NCBI GenBank assembly: GCA_051294375.1
Contig: CM119268.1
Span: 16,756,467-16,820,466 of the forward strand
Reading direction: 5' to 3'
Length of the DNA: 64,000 nt
Source of the DNA: Paraspadella gotoi
Taxonomy: Eukaryota; Chaetognatha
Shown here: positions 24,639 through 35,200 of the stretch, one piece after another
Layout: every line of letters begins with the position of its first letter
Numbering within the stretch: the first letter of the stretch is position 1
The notes under the pieces: model-generated
Seen by the model: the letters and a program-made list of their open reading frames with translations, nothing else
The model's database searches: none
What the model was told of the DNA's origin: nothing
Program-made: the position numbers and the translations under genes

Positions 24639-27600
24639 CTAATTTTTTAGTTTTTTAAGAACTCTTTTCATAGCTTCCAATACCGAATTGTCTGATTGTG
24701 GGTGGGTTTCAGTAGTGTTTTGATCTTTTACCTTCATTAATTCACAATTAGACATGTTACAAATGCAAGTCTTGGGCTCATTGTAAATATAAGTAGTTTT
24801 AGTTTGATCTAGACATGTTAAATGAATTTTTCTTTTCTGGAATGATGACGGAATGCAACAACTACAACTCCCCATTTGTTTTGTATCCTGAGTTTTGTCA
24901 ACATTAACATATGTGAGTGAAGGACATAAACCAGCACATTCTTTAAGGTTTGGTAGTATTTGCTTGTTTTCACACAATTTTCCATCCTTAATTATCTTAA
25001 TAAACTGCTTACTCTGTTCAGGAATATCAAACATGTTTTTTACAGAGCAATTGGTTTCCGGCTTGTAGCAATGTTTTTCACATGTCATGCAACAACCTTC
25101 TTTGCTTGGGTCAGGTATGAGACAATTTTTGGTACAAGGTGTAGTAGGACATAAACCATATTTTGGAATTTTCTTTACTGTATAAGCAAATTTCCTGTCT
25201 TCTGTTTCTGATTTCTCACATAGGAGGTTGAAGCACGTATCATTAGGTGATTGCATTGATTCACCAACATCTAATGTTTGACCATGTACAATACATTGAG
25301 TCTGTACACATCGTCCACAACAATCATTTGCCTGTGGTGGAAAATATTCAAAGCCTATTTCACATTCTTCATCTTTGCAATGAATACAAGATTCTCTTTC
25401 CATAGGTAGTCCAGCTTCTTCATCCAATGTACAAGTGAAATTACAGCACTTGTCATGTATAAATGAATCATCAACCTCTAAAGTTATGTTATTTTCAAAA
25501 ACACATTTATTTTTGATACATGATCCGCAACACTGACCTTTTGGAACTATATACTCCTCTCCTAATTTACATTTAGTGTTGCAATCTGTAATCATTGTAA
25601 TAGTTTTAGCTTGCTCTGATTCTGAAATAATACATTCATAAACAGTACATGGATCATCTGCTCTTTGCCACTTTTCACCAGGTTTATGTATTTTTGGAGC
25701 TATTTTCAAAGATTTAGAATCTTCAAAACAAACGACAGGTTTGCACTCCCCACAACATGATAATTTTTTACCATTATCATCGAGGTTGGGCTCAAAATAC
25801 TTGTATCCAGGTTTTTCACACTGTTTATTGCATTTCTCTGGGCATGAACAAATCAAACCTTGACAACATTTGTTTACTTGCTTTGATTTGATTATCATGT
25901 CAGGTAATTTGCATTTTGGTTGAGGAGGAATTTTGCATTTATCACATACACAAGTTGATATATTACAGCAAACATCTTTAATTACCTCAAGTTTTTCATA
26001 ATGCTTGCAAATTGGTTTGTGAGGACATTGCTTTTCATCACATAGAATTTTAACTCGGTTACAACAAGATGATTTATCTATTTTTGCAACTTGACCTGGT
26101 CTTAAATCATTAGGTAATTTTGTTGTCGCACAATCTTCTTTCGAAATTTTACAAATACATTTATAAGTCTTACAACATGCTGCAGGATCAACTACTATCA
26201 TTCTTTGATCTTCTCTACATTCAGGCAGGGTAGGTTTGGAGCATTTTGATGGTGTACACTTACATATTGATTCATTGCAACATTTTCCTTCACGAATTAC
26301 TGATAGACTTTCATGTGGTTTACAAGTTGGCTCAGCTTTACATTGACCTTTGCAAAATACTTTCCATCTTTTACAACAAAATCGTTCATCTAAAACGGCA
26401 ACTTGACCTTCTTCAAGGAATGACGGCTTATCTTCATCTAAATCAGTACAATTAGAAGGACAATTACATGTCTTTTTCACACAGCAATCTCCAGGATTCA
26501 GATCAACTAGCTGTTTATCAAACTGGCATTTAATCTCAGGATTTATTTCACAAAGTGATTTAAGACAGGTACATTTTTTAGTTTCACAACATCTTCCTTT
26601 TGTTATTGTTTGCAAAGTCATTCCTGGTTCATCGCAAACAGGATCTGCTGGACATTTACCTGAGCAGCTGACCTTATATTTTGGGCAACAATAATTTTTA
26701 TCAAGCACTGCCAATTCTCCATCTTGAAGATCCGTAGGTTTTTCTTCTTTTGTACAGTTTTCTTTTGGAGGACAAACACATTCAAATTTCTTGCAGCATG
26801 CCTTAGAATTAACAACTTTTACTATCATATCAACCTTCTTACATACAGGGATTACAGTTGTTGGACATTTATCACATTGACATGCAGTTTTGTTACAGCA
26901 AGATCCTGCCATTGTGACTTTCAAGACTTGATCTTCTTCACAAATAGGTTCTTTTGGACATATACCACTACATACAATATTAGTAATTGGACAACAGCGT
27001 CCCTTTTTCACAACAACTGAAATCTGTCCTTCTTCTAGGTTATCTACTGGTTCAAGTTTTTCACATGGTTTATCTGGACATCTACACTCATATTGGTGAC
27101 AACATGCCGTTTGATCAATAATTTCAGGGATTTGACCAATTATAGAACAAGATGGAATCTTAACTTTTGGGCAAGAATCTTTAAAACATCCACATTCATA
27201 ATGGGGACAACATGTTCCATTCCTAACTATTGTTGCAATTTCATAATCCCCACACTTTGGTATGTTGGGACAAGTTGGGCCACAAACTTTATACCATTTT
27301 GGACAGCAACCCTTTTCATCCAAAACTGCGACTTCCCCAATATCTAAATCGTCTGGAGATTCAGTTTTAGTACAATTTTCACTAGGTATGCACTCACATC
27401 TAAAAGATTTACAGCAGGCATTTGGATCGATCATTTTTTGCACTTCATTTTCTCTGCACGAGGGTATGTCAACCTTTGGACATTTACTTGGCAGGCATGT
27501 GCATTTTTTCACCTCACAACATTCTCCATCAAAAACTGTTTCAAGTTGTTGCCATGATTCACAAGTAGGATCTTTAGGACATTGATCTTTATGACATTTT

Positions 27601-30600
27601 TTTATCCATTTATTACAACAATATCTTTCATCTTTTACAGCTACCATACCAGGTTCTAGTTTTTCAGGTTTTTTCTCATTTATCTTTTCACAATTTGGAC
27701 ATTCACAGACATTTTTTTTGCAACAATTATAAGGATCATCCGGCTTTTGAACAATTTTTTCATCTAAATGGCTACAAGTTACATTAACGTTTGGACAGGT
27801 TTCATTACAAACACACATATGTAAATTACAACAATGTAGTATTCCTATCGGAATTTGCTTGATCACTTGATTTTTTCCACATGTATTATTAAACTTGGGA
27901 CACAGTCTTTTGTCACAAACAAGAGCATCTCGTTTACAACAGTATTTTGGATCTTGAATTGCAACTTCTCCAGGAAAAACTGGTTTAATTGGTTTAACTA
28001 TGGGACATTCATCTGAGGCAGGGCATTTGCATTCATATTCTTTGCAGCATGAATTTTCATCTATAGCTTTTAACTTTTCATCCACATGAAGACAGGTTGG
28101 CATTGAGATCTTAGGACACTCAGATACAAAACACCCACATTTATATTCAGGGCAACAAGTACCATTTCTAATAATAACCGGATTCTGTGCAATGCCGCAT
28201 ACTGGCTCAGGTGGGCAGTTTGTACAAATTTTTTTCCATCTTGTACAACAATATCGATTGTCTCTTACAGCTTCTTGGCCTACTTCCAATTCTGGTTTGG
28301 ATTCATTCTTACATGTTTCTGTTGGTGGACACACACACCTGTATTCTTTGCAACAAGCATCTTCATCAACAACTTCAGGAACCTGATCATAAGGACAAAC
28401 AGGTGGTTGTTTGCTTTCTGATGGGCAAAGTTCTGGATAGCATTTACATGATGTATCATTACAACATTTTCCTTCATGAGTTACTACAGGTTTATGGCCT
28501 TTATCACAATTTTTTTCTGGAGGACAATTTCCTGAACATTTCCGATGAAGACTATCACAACAACCAGAATTATCTATTGAAAATGTTTCTCCTTTTTCTA
28601 AATCAATAGGGTTACTTATATTAGGACATTGCATTTTTGGTATGCATTCACATCCATAGGATTTACAGCAGGCTGCAGGATTTAAAACTACTAATTTTTC
28701 ATATTGCGAGCATTCTGGTAACTCCTCCTGATGGCATAGAGATGGATAACAACGACAACTAGTTTTATTACAGCATGATCCTTGTTGAACAATTTCAAGT
28801 TGTTCATGTTCATCACATACAGGATCAGCAGGACAAGAACCTGCACATTGCTTAACCCACTTATCGCAACAATATCTTTCATCCTTAACCCAAACTTGCC
28901 CAATTTCAAGAAGTTCGACTGAAGGTTGAGATTCATTAGTACAGTTTATTGGACATTTACAAGAATATTGTGGACAACATTCATCTAATGCATTAGTTCT
29001 TACAATTTTTTTATCAAAATAACATTCTGGCATGGGGTTTACTGGACATGTTTTTGGGTTACATGAGCATTTTGATAGATTACAACATGGTCCAGAGTCA
29101 TAAACTTCAGGAACCATTCCAGGCTCATCGCAAACAGATAATTTAGGGCAATCATTTTCTCCACTAGAAGTTTTTTTGCATTCAATTTTATATTTATTAC
29201 AACAATAATTTTTATCCAATACAGCTCTTTGTCCAGGACGTAAATTTTCAGGTTTTCTTTCTTCTTTTCCACTGCAGTTTTTAGGACAGGAGCATTCATA
29301 GTCTTTGCAACAATCATTTTGATTTATGATTATTAATTCCTCATCATATTCACATGTTGGAGGTTCAACAGGTGGACAAAGTTTTGGAAAGCACTCACAA
29401 GAGTACTCTGGGCAGCAGGTTCCATTTCTGACTATTTGTGGATTTTCCCATTTGTGAGTGCATTTTGGAGGGATTGGACATTTTTCTTTACAACACTTCT
29501 TTTCAAATTTCTTACAGCAAAAGTTTTCATTTTGAACCAAACATTGTCCTATCTCCAAACTATCGTTGGACTCTTTTTCATCAACACATGTTTCTTTGGG
29601 TGGGCAGATACATTGAAATTTTTTGCAGCAAGCCTTTTCATCAACTACACTGATTACTTGATCAAATTGACATTTAGGAATTGGAATTGCAGGGCACAGT
29701 GCTGGAAAACATCTGCAGGAAGTTTCATTGCAACATCTTCCTACTTTCACTATTTCTAATTGCTCATTCTCTTTGCACTCTGGATCTGGAGGGCATTTTG
29801 TATCACACGTGACATTCCATGGAGGACAGCAAAAATTCATATCTCTAATAGCTAGTTCACCAGCTTTAAGATGTGGTTTTTCTACAGTTTTACACTTAGA
29901 TGGGCACACACACTCATAAGTTTTACAACAATCTAAAGGATTACTTATAATTGCTATTTTATCAAATGGACACTCAGGTACAGTGACATTTGGACACAAA
30001 TGGGGATAACATTGACATTCAAATTTTTCACAGCATTTTCCTTTGTGAACAACCACCGGCTTTTCATGAGATTTGCACTCAGGTGGTTGACTGCACATCG
30101 TTTTATTACATTCTCTTTTCCATTTTGTACAACAAAAACTTTCATCTTTAACAATAATTTCTCCCTCTTGTAAATCTTCAGGTACGAGTTCATTTTCACA
30201 ATTCTTTGGGTCAGGACATACGCAGTGATAGCTTTTGCAACATGCATCCTCATCTATTATTTGTACCACCGTATCCTTTTTGCAGGTTGGAATTTTTTTA
30301 TTTGGACATTTTGTGGGATAGCATTCACATGCACTTTCATTACAGCAAGGTCCATTTCGAATGGTTCTCAAACTTTCATGCTCCAAACAAGTTGGTGGAG
30401 CAGGACAAGTCCCTGAGCATATGGTACATTTCTTCTCACAACATTTATAGTCAGGACATTGAACTTGAACTTGTCCAACATCTAAATTTTCAATCTTATT
30501 ACTGACTGGACATTTATCCTTAGGAATGCAGTCACATCTCCACTTCTTGCAACATGCATTTGGATCTTCTGCAACGACTTTCATATCAGGCCCACAGACT

Positions 30601-32246
30601 GGTGGAATTTTTGATTCTTTAGGACAATGATCTGGATCACAAGCACAGGTTGTTTGATTACAGCATTTTCCTTCAAATACAATTTCTTCTTTATGGCCAA
30701 TTGGACATTTCTTTGGAGGTGGACATTCGCCACAACATTCAATTTTCCATCTTTTTCCACAGAAGCGCTCATCTAAAACTGCACACTGACCAATTTCAAG
30801 ATCTTTAGGTTTAATATCATTAACAGTCTTTTCTGGGGCTGGACATTCACATTTGTATTTTTTGCAGCATTCATTTGGGTTAAGAACCTTTACTTTCTTA
30901 TCATATTCACAAGTTGGTAGAACTTTAGATTCTTCTGGACAACCTGGTGGAAAACATTTGCATGATGTCAAATTACAACATACTCCCTGGTGAATAACCT
31001 GTAATTGTTCATGTGCATTACAAACTGGCTCAGGAGGACAGTTATCATCTACACATTTTATAATCCATTTATCACAACAGTATGAAGGATCTTTTACAGC
31101 TATTTGCCCAGGCTGCAAATTAGTTGGCTTTTCCTCATTACGACCGTCACAATTTGAAGGACAGTGGCAGCTAAAATCAGGACAACAGGCTTCAGGATCA
31201 TTTATAGTAGGTACTTTATCACCATTACATTTTATGTCTGGTTTAGGGGGACATTTCTCTTTCACACATGCACATATACTCTTGTTACAACATTTCCCTG
31301 GCATTACAGCAATATCCTCAAATGATTTACAAATTGGTGGTTTAGGACAAAAGTCTTTGTTCATACATATTTTATCCCATTTATCACAACAACAGGAAGG
31401 ATTTTTGACTGCAATCTCACCGAAGTCAAGCTCTTCATAAGTTGGTTTAATTTCATGTGTACAATTTGATGGACAAGAACAAGTATATTCTTTGCAGCAT
31501 GCTTTTTCTTCCACTACAGTTCTTTGTCTATCACATATACATTGTGGTTGCTTAACAACTGGGCAGTTTTCTGGTAAACAAGCGCATACGGTGGTATTAC
31601 AACAAGTACCTTGATGAACGACATTGAGAATTTCATAGGATTTACAGACAGGAGGTAAAGGACATTTATCCTCAGGTACACACACAACATCAATTTTTTT
31701 ACAACAAAAGTTCTTGTTAATTGTAACTTGCTGCCCAATCTCTAAATCAGTTGGCTCAGTAACATTAGGACATTTTGACTTCTGTGGGCACTGGCACTTA
31801 TATGTCTTACAACATGCTTTGTCATCCACAACAACTGGTTCTTGATCATATGGGCAATCTGGAATCTTTATAACTGGACAGTTCTCAGGAAAGCAGGCGC
31901 ATTTGGTAATATTACAGCAATTTCCCTCATGGATGACTTCTAAGCGCTGAAAAGGTTGACAGGTCGGTGGCTGCGGGCAACTTTCTTTGATGCACTTACA
32001 TTCTTTTTTGGGACAACAATAATTTTTATCCTCTACAATGTGCTCACCCAAGTTTTTGCATTCAACTGTCTCATTTTCACATCTTGTCTTAGGTGGACAT
32101 ACACATTTATAAGTTTTGCAGCATGCTTTTGGATTAACTACTTCAATTATCTGATCAAATGGACAGTCAGGCATTTTAATTTCTGGGCAATGCTGAGGGA
32201 AACATTCACAGCTTGTTATATTACAACAAGGTCCTTGACCAATCAC
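24639..32246 (-). CDS. Giant gene, last coding exon: 20 cysteine-rich repeats, VWC-like modules, cystine knot, stop
   Basis: A single 7608-bp exon (acceptor AG 32248-32247, phase 0; stop at 24641-24639), residues about 1994-4528. It holds 20 full repeats and one partial. Each unit follows the pattern GxCCNxTxCxC, xCPxxxxPxC, a DxxxxVVDxxACCKxYxC run, CPxxxxC, PxxLExGQxAV, DxxYCCxKWxxxC, then CPxxPxC and HExLxxV into the next unit. Most units carry one CCN-x-S/T N-glycosylation site. After the array come CC-containing VWC-like modules and a CTCK-type ending: C-x-G-x-C pattern LKECAGLCPS, then SCSCCIP, LTC and CICNMSNC. The fifth unit has FCG where others have YCC. No frameshift or stop interrupts the 7.6 kb, which indicates selection. 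Confidence 0.95.
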   Translation of the reverse strand: MIGQGPCCNITSCECFPQHCPEIKMPDCPFDQIIEVVNPKACCKTYKCVCPPKTRCENETVECKNLGEHIVEDKNYCCPKKECKCIKESCPQPPTCQPFQRLEVIHEGNCCNITKCACFPENCPVIKIPDCPYDQEPVVVDDKACCKTYKCQCPQKSKCPNVTEPTDLEIGQQVTINKNFCCKKIDVVCVPEDKCPLPPVCKSYEILNVVHQGTCCNTTVCACLPENCPVVKQPQCICDRQRTVVEEKACCKEYTCSCPSNCTHEIKPTYEELDFGEIAVKNPSCCCDKWDKICMNKDFCPKPPICKSFEDIAVMPGKCCNKSICACVKEKCPPKPDIKCNGDKVPTINDPEACCPDFSCHCPSNCDGRNEEKPTNLQPGQIAVKDPSYCCDKWIIKCVDDNCPPEPVCNAHEQLQVIHQGVCCNLTSCKCFPPGCPEESKVLPTCEYDKKVKVLNPNECCKKYKCECPAPEKTVNDIKPKDLEIGQCAVLDERFCGKRWKIECCGECPPPKKCPIGHKEEIVFEGKCCNQTTCACDPDHCPKESKIPPVCGPDMKVVAEDPNACCKKWRCDCIPKDKCPVSNKIENLDVGQVQVQCPDYKCCEKKCTICSGTCPAPPTCLEHESLRTIRNGPCCNESACECYPTKCPNKKIPTCKKDTVVQIIDEDACCKSYHCVCPDPKNCENELVPEDLQEGEIIVKDESFCCTKWKRECNKTMCSQPPECKSHEKPVVVHKGKCCEKFECQCYPHLCPNVTVPECPFDKIAIISNPLDCCKTYECVCPSKCKTVEKPHLKAGELAIRDMNFCCPPWNVTCDTKCPPDPECKENEQLEIVKVGRCCNETSCRCFPALCPAIPIPKCQFDQVISVVDEKACCKKFQCICPPKETCVDEKESNDSLEIGQCLVQNENFCCKKFEKKCCKEKCPIPPKCTHKWENPQIVRNGTCCPEYSCECFPKLCPPVEPPTCEYDEELIIINQNDCCKDYECSCPKNCSGKEERKPENLRPGQRAVLDKNYCCNKYKIECKKTSSGENDCPKLSVCDEPGMVPEVYDSGPCCNLSKCSCNPKTCPVNPMPECYFDKKIVRTNALDECCPQYSCKCPINCTNESQPSVELLEIGQVWVKDERYCCDKWVKQCAGSCPADPVCDEHEQLEIVQQGSCCNKTSCRCYPSLCHQEELPECSQYEKLVVLNPAACCKSYGCECIPKMQCPNISNPIDLEKGETFSIDNSGCCDSLHRKCSGNCPPEKNCDKGHKPVVTHEGKCCNDTSCKCYPELCPSESKQPPVCPYDQVPEVVDEDACCKEYRCVCPPTETCKNESKPELEVGQEAVRDNRYCCTRWKKICTNCPPEPVCGIAQNPVIIRNGTCCPEYKCGCFVSECPKISMPTCLHVDEKLKAIDENSCCKEYECKCPASDECPIVKPIKPVFPGEVAIQDPKYCCKRDALVCDKRLCPKFNNTCGKNQVIKQIPIGILHCCNLHMCVCNETCPNVNVTCSHLDEKIVQKPDDPYNCCKKNVCECPNCEKINEKKPEKLEPGMVAVKDERYCCNKWIKKCHKDQCPKDPTCESWQQLETVFDGECCEVKKCTCLPSKCPKVDIPSCRENEVQKMIDPNACCKSFRCECIPSENCTKTESPDDLDIGEVAVLDEKGCCPKWYKVCGPTCPNIPKCGDYEIATIVRNGTCCPHYECGCFKDSCPKVKIPSCSIIGQIPEIIDQTACCHQYECRCPDKPCEKLEPVDNLEEGQISVVVKKGRCCPITNIVCSGICPKEPICEEDQVLKVTMAGSCCNKTACQCDKCPTTVIPVCKKVDMIVKVVNSKACCKKFECVCPPKENCTKEEKPTDLQDGELAVLDKNYCCPKYKVSCSGKCPADPVCDEPGMTLQTITKGRCCETKKCTCLKSLCEINPEIKCQFDKQLVDLNPGDCCVKKTCNCPSNCTDLDEDKPSFLEEGQVAVLDERFCCKRWKVFCKGQCKAEPTCKPHESLSVIREGKCCNESICKCTPSKCSKPTLPECREDQRMIVVDPAACCKTYKCICKISKEDCATTKLPNDLRPGQVAKIDKSSCCNRVKILCDEKQCPHKPICKHYEKLEVIKDVCCNISTCVCDKCKIPPQPKCKLPDMIIKSKQVNKCCQGLICSCPEKCNKQCEKPGYKYFEPNLDDNGKKLSCCGECKPVVCFEDSKSLKIAPKIHKPGEKWQRADDPCTVYECIISESEQAKTITMITDCNTKCKLGEEYIVPKGQCCGSCIKNKCVFENNITLEVDDSFIHDKCCNFTCTLDEEAGLPMERESCIHCKDEECEIGFEYFPPQANDCCGRCVQTQCIVHGQTLDVGESMQSPNDTCFNLLCEKSETEDRKFAYTVKKIPKYGLCPTTPCTKNCLIPDPSKEGCCMTCEKHCYKPETNCSVKNMFDIPEQSKQFIKIIKDGKLCENKQILPNLKECAGLCPSLTYVNVDKTQDTKQMGSCSCCIPSSFQKRKIHLTCLDQTKTTYIYNEPKTCICNMSNCELMKVKDQNTTETHPQSDNSVLEAMKRVLKKLKN

Positions 32247-35200
32247 CTGGTAAAAAAAGAAAAATTATTAAACAAGTTTGAGCAAACAATACCAGATCTG
32301 CCCACAATAATTAGCGGGACAGACAGACATATGGACATCATTATTTTTCCATATTTTATCATAATTTGATATTCTGACATGATCTCAGTGAACGACCGAC
32401 AAGATTGGGCGGGCAATTAGGCAATTAATTAATTAATTAATTTGATCCGAAATGTTTGTTTTTAGATCTTCTCGTCACTGACCATGACAAAAGCAACGAT
32501 GCTGATAATGGCGACGACGACAATAATACCGATAATGATTGAGTTGCTTGATTGATTGATTTATCGATTAATTAAATAATTAATTAATTGATAAATTAAT
32601 TGATTGATTAAATAATCAATTTATAGATAAATAAATCTATTTATTGAATAATATATTGATTAATAAATTGACTGAATAATTAATTATTGATTAATTAATT
32701 GATTAATTGATTAATTAACTGATTAATTATTTGATTAACTAATACTTCTTGCATTTACATTTAAACTAAAAAGAAAAAGAAGCATAATCAATTAGTGAAA
32801 CAGTTTTTTTTCCATTTGAACTAATTTCCACTCAAACGATTCTATCAAAATTAAATTTCCAGCCTTATCACACACTTTCCTACCCACATAAAAAAATTCA
32901 AGTCAATTGACCCATCCACAGTGATCGAAATGAGGTTTTTTTTCTCGGAAAATCTATGCCGATTGTGTAATTAGTTGGTTTTTAGTAGGTTGTTATATTA
33001 TAAGTAGTTATATTTAAAAAACTTTATTTGTTACCTTATAAAATGGTAAATATGTTTGTACGATTTTTTAAATTTGGTAAAAGAGAAAATAATTCTATCA
33101 TGGTTTTTTTAGATTGTTTCCTAGATTTTTTTTAGTAAAAACAGTAAAAGACAATGCTAAACACTAAATTTTGTATTGAATTAATCAAGCATCTAAATTG
33201 TTTTTAATTTCATCATAGCTTTTCAGTTTTAATATTATTTAAAATTTCCTTCCACAAAAATTTTTTATGGCCCAAAAATTAGGTGTCATCATAAAAACAA
33301 TGCTAATAAAGAGGATTATGGAATTGATAAGAAATATGATATAAGAATGATTCAGAATAAGACAATGATGTCAAAGTCCATATACCTTAGATATACCTAA
33401 ATAGCCAATATAACTTAGGAAAAAATTCTAACGAATAATAATAACGTTAACAAATAGAAATTTAAATTTGAAAAATCTCCTTTTCAAATGAAAAGAAATG
33501 AATTAACATTGACAAACAACTTGCCTCTCCTCTCCATATCTTAATGATAATTGGATACAATTATGTTTCTTTCTTCTTTTTGTCATTTTTTGCTTTTTAT
33601 TTTTTTTTCTCCTAGTTATAATTGTTCTTGTTAAGAACTAAGGTTTTTTTTTTATTAAAAATTTCTTTTAAAAAAATATTGTACAAAATAAATTAAGTCA
33701 TATCGAATCTTTGACAAAAAGTAAAATATGGTAGCTTCCTGATATGATGAATCATTAAATGCAGTGGAATTGGCCGTGCTTCCACGTGCTTCCATATAGA
33801 CTTTAGGCTAGTATTTGAAAACTTATAATATATATAAGTTATATACAGTAAAATGCTGTTCAAGCAAATTATAATTCAGTCCATGCAAACTATCTAGTTA
33901 TTGACAATGAGTAAAAAAAAGTTTTTATCGTTAAAATATCTACAAATAACAAAACAAAGTGAGCTCCAAAAAAAGAAAAGCCTTAAATCTCCAATATGAA
34001 TAATTTTTACAACCCGATATCATAAGACAGTGTTCTTGTGATATACCTAGACAGATTAAAAGAAAAATTATTAACATACCACCCTTTTTCCGAGTAAAAA
34101 AGTTATTTTGATGACTGTGCCATCCACACACGAGTAATTGGGGTTCAAATAGTGAAATATATATTTTTTTTCCATTTAAACTCATTTCCACTCGCACAAT
34201 TCCATCAAAACTTCATATCCAGCTCAATCACAGACTTCCCTACCCCCACAAAAAATGTCATTCCAATCCACCCATCCAATCACGAGTAATTGGAGTTTTT
34301 TGCTGAGGGTGGACAGACAGACTGACGGACTGACGGACGGACATCATTTTTTTTGCATAATTTATCATAATTCAATGTTCTGACATGATATAAGTGAATG
34401 CCCGACAAGATTTAGGGGGCGGACTGACGAACTGACAAAGTGGATTATAGAGTCGTTCTTAAACAAGTTTGAGCAGACAATGCCGGATCCGCCCACGATC
34501 ATTAGCGGTAAGCAGCTGATCAGATAAATAATTAATTAATTAATTAATTAAAATTGCAAAATCGTTTTCCACTTTGTCTTGCCTCTAAATCACAAAACAA
34601 CAATCTCGATGACAAAATTAATTAATTAATTAATTAATTACAAATAAATAATATTTAATTAATTACTTATTTATTAATAATTAATTAATGCAGCTTGAAT
34701 TTACATTTAATATAAAAACAAAAAAACATAATCAAATAATGAAATAGATTGTTTTTTTCATTTTAACTCATTTCCACTTGAACGATTCCATCAAAAATTT
34801 ATTTCCTGCTCAATCACACACTTTCCTACCAACATACAAAGTTTGAAGTCAATCGCCCCATTCACTCATGAGTAATTGGCGTTCAAATAGTGAAATATAT
34901 TTTTTTTTCCACTTAAACTCATTTTCACTTGGACGATTCCATCGAAACTCGATTTTCAGCTCAATCACACACTTTCCTACCCACACACAAAATTTCATTC
35001 CAATCTATCCAATTGGTGTTTTTTGCTAAGGTGGGACGGACGGACAGACAGACAGACAAACGGACGGACATACATAATTTTTTTGCATAATTTATCATAC
35101 TTCGATGTTCTGACATGATATAAGTGAAGATTTAAGATATAAGACAAGATTTGGGGGGCGGACCGACGGACCGAAAAAGTGAATTATATAAAAATTTTAA

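Noticed and set aside
24960-32369. Open frames of 60-140 codons on the plus strand and in other minus frames across the large exon
   Set aside because: Shadows of the real frame; repeat-coded cysteine codons leave the antisense frames open.
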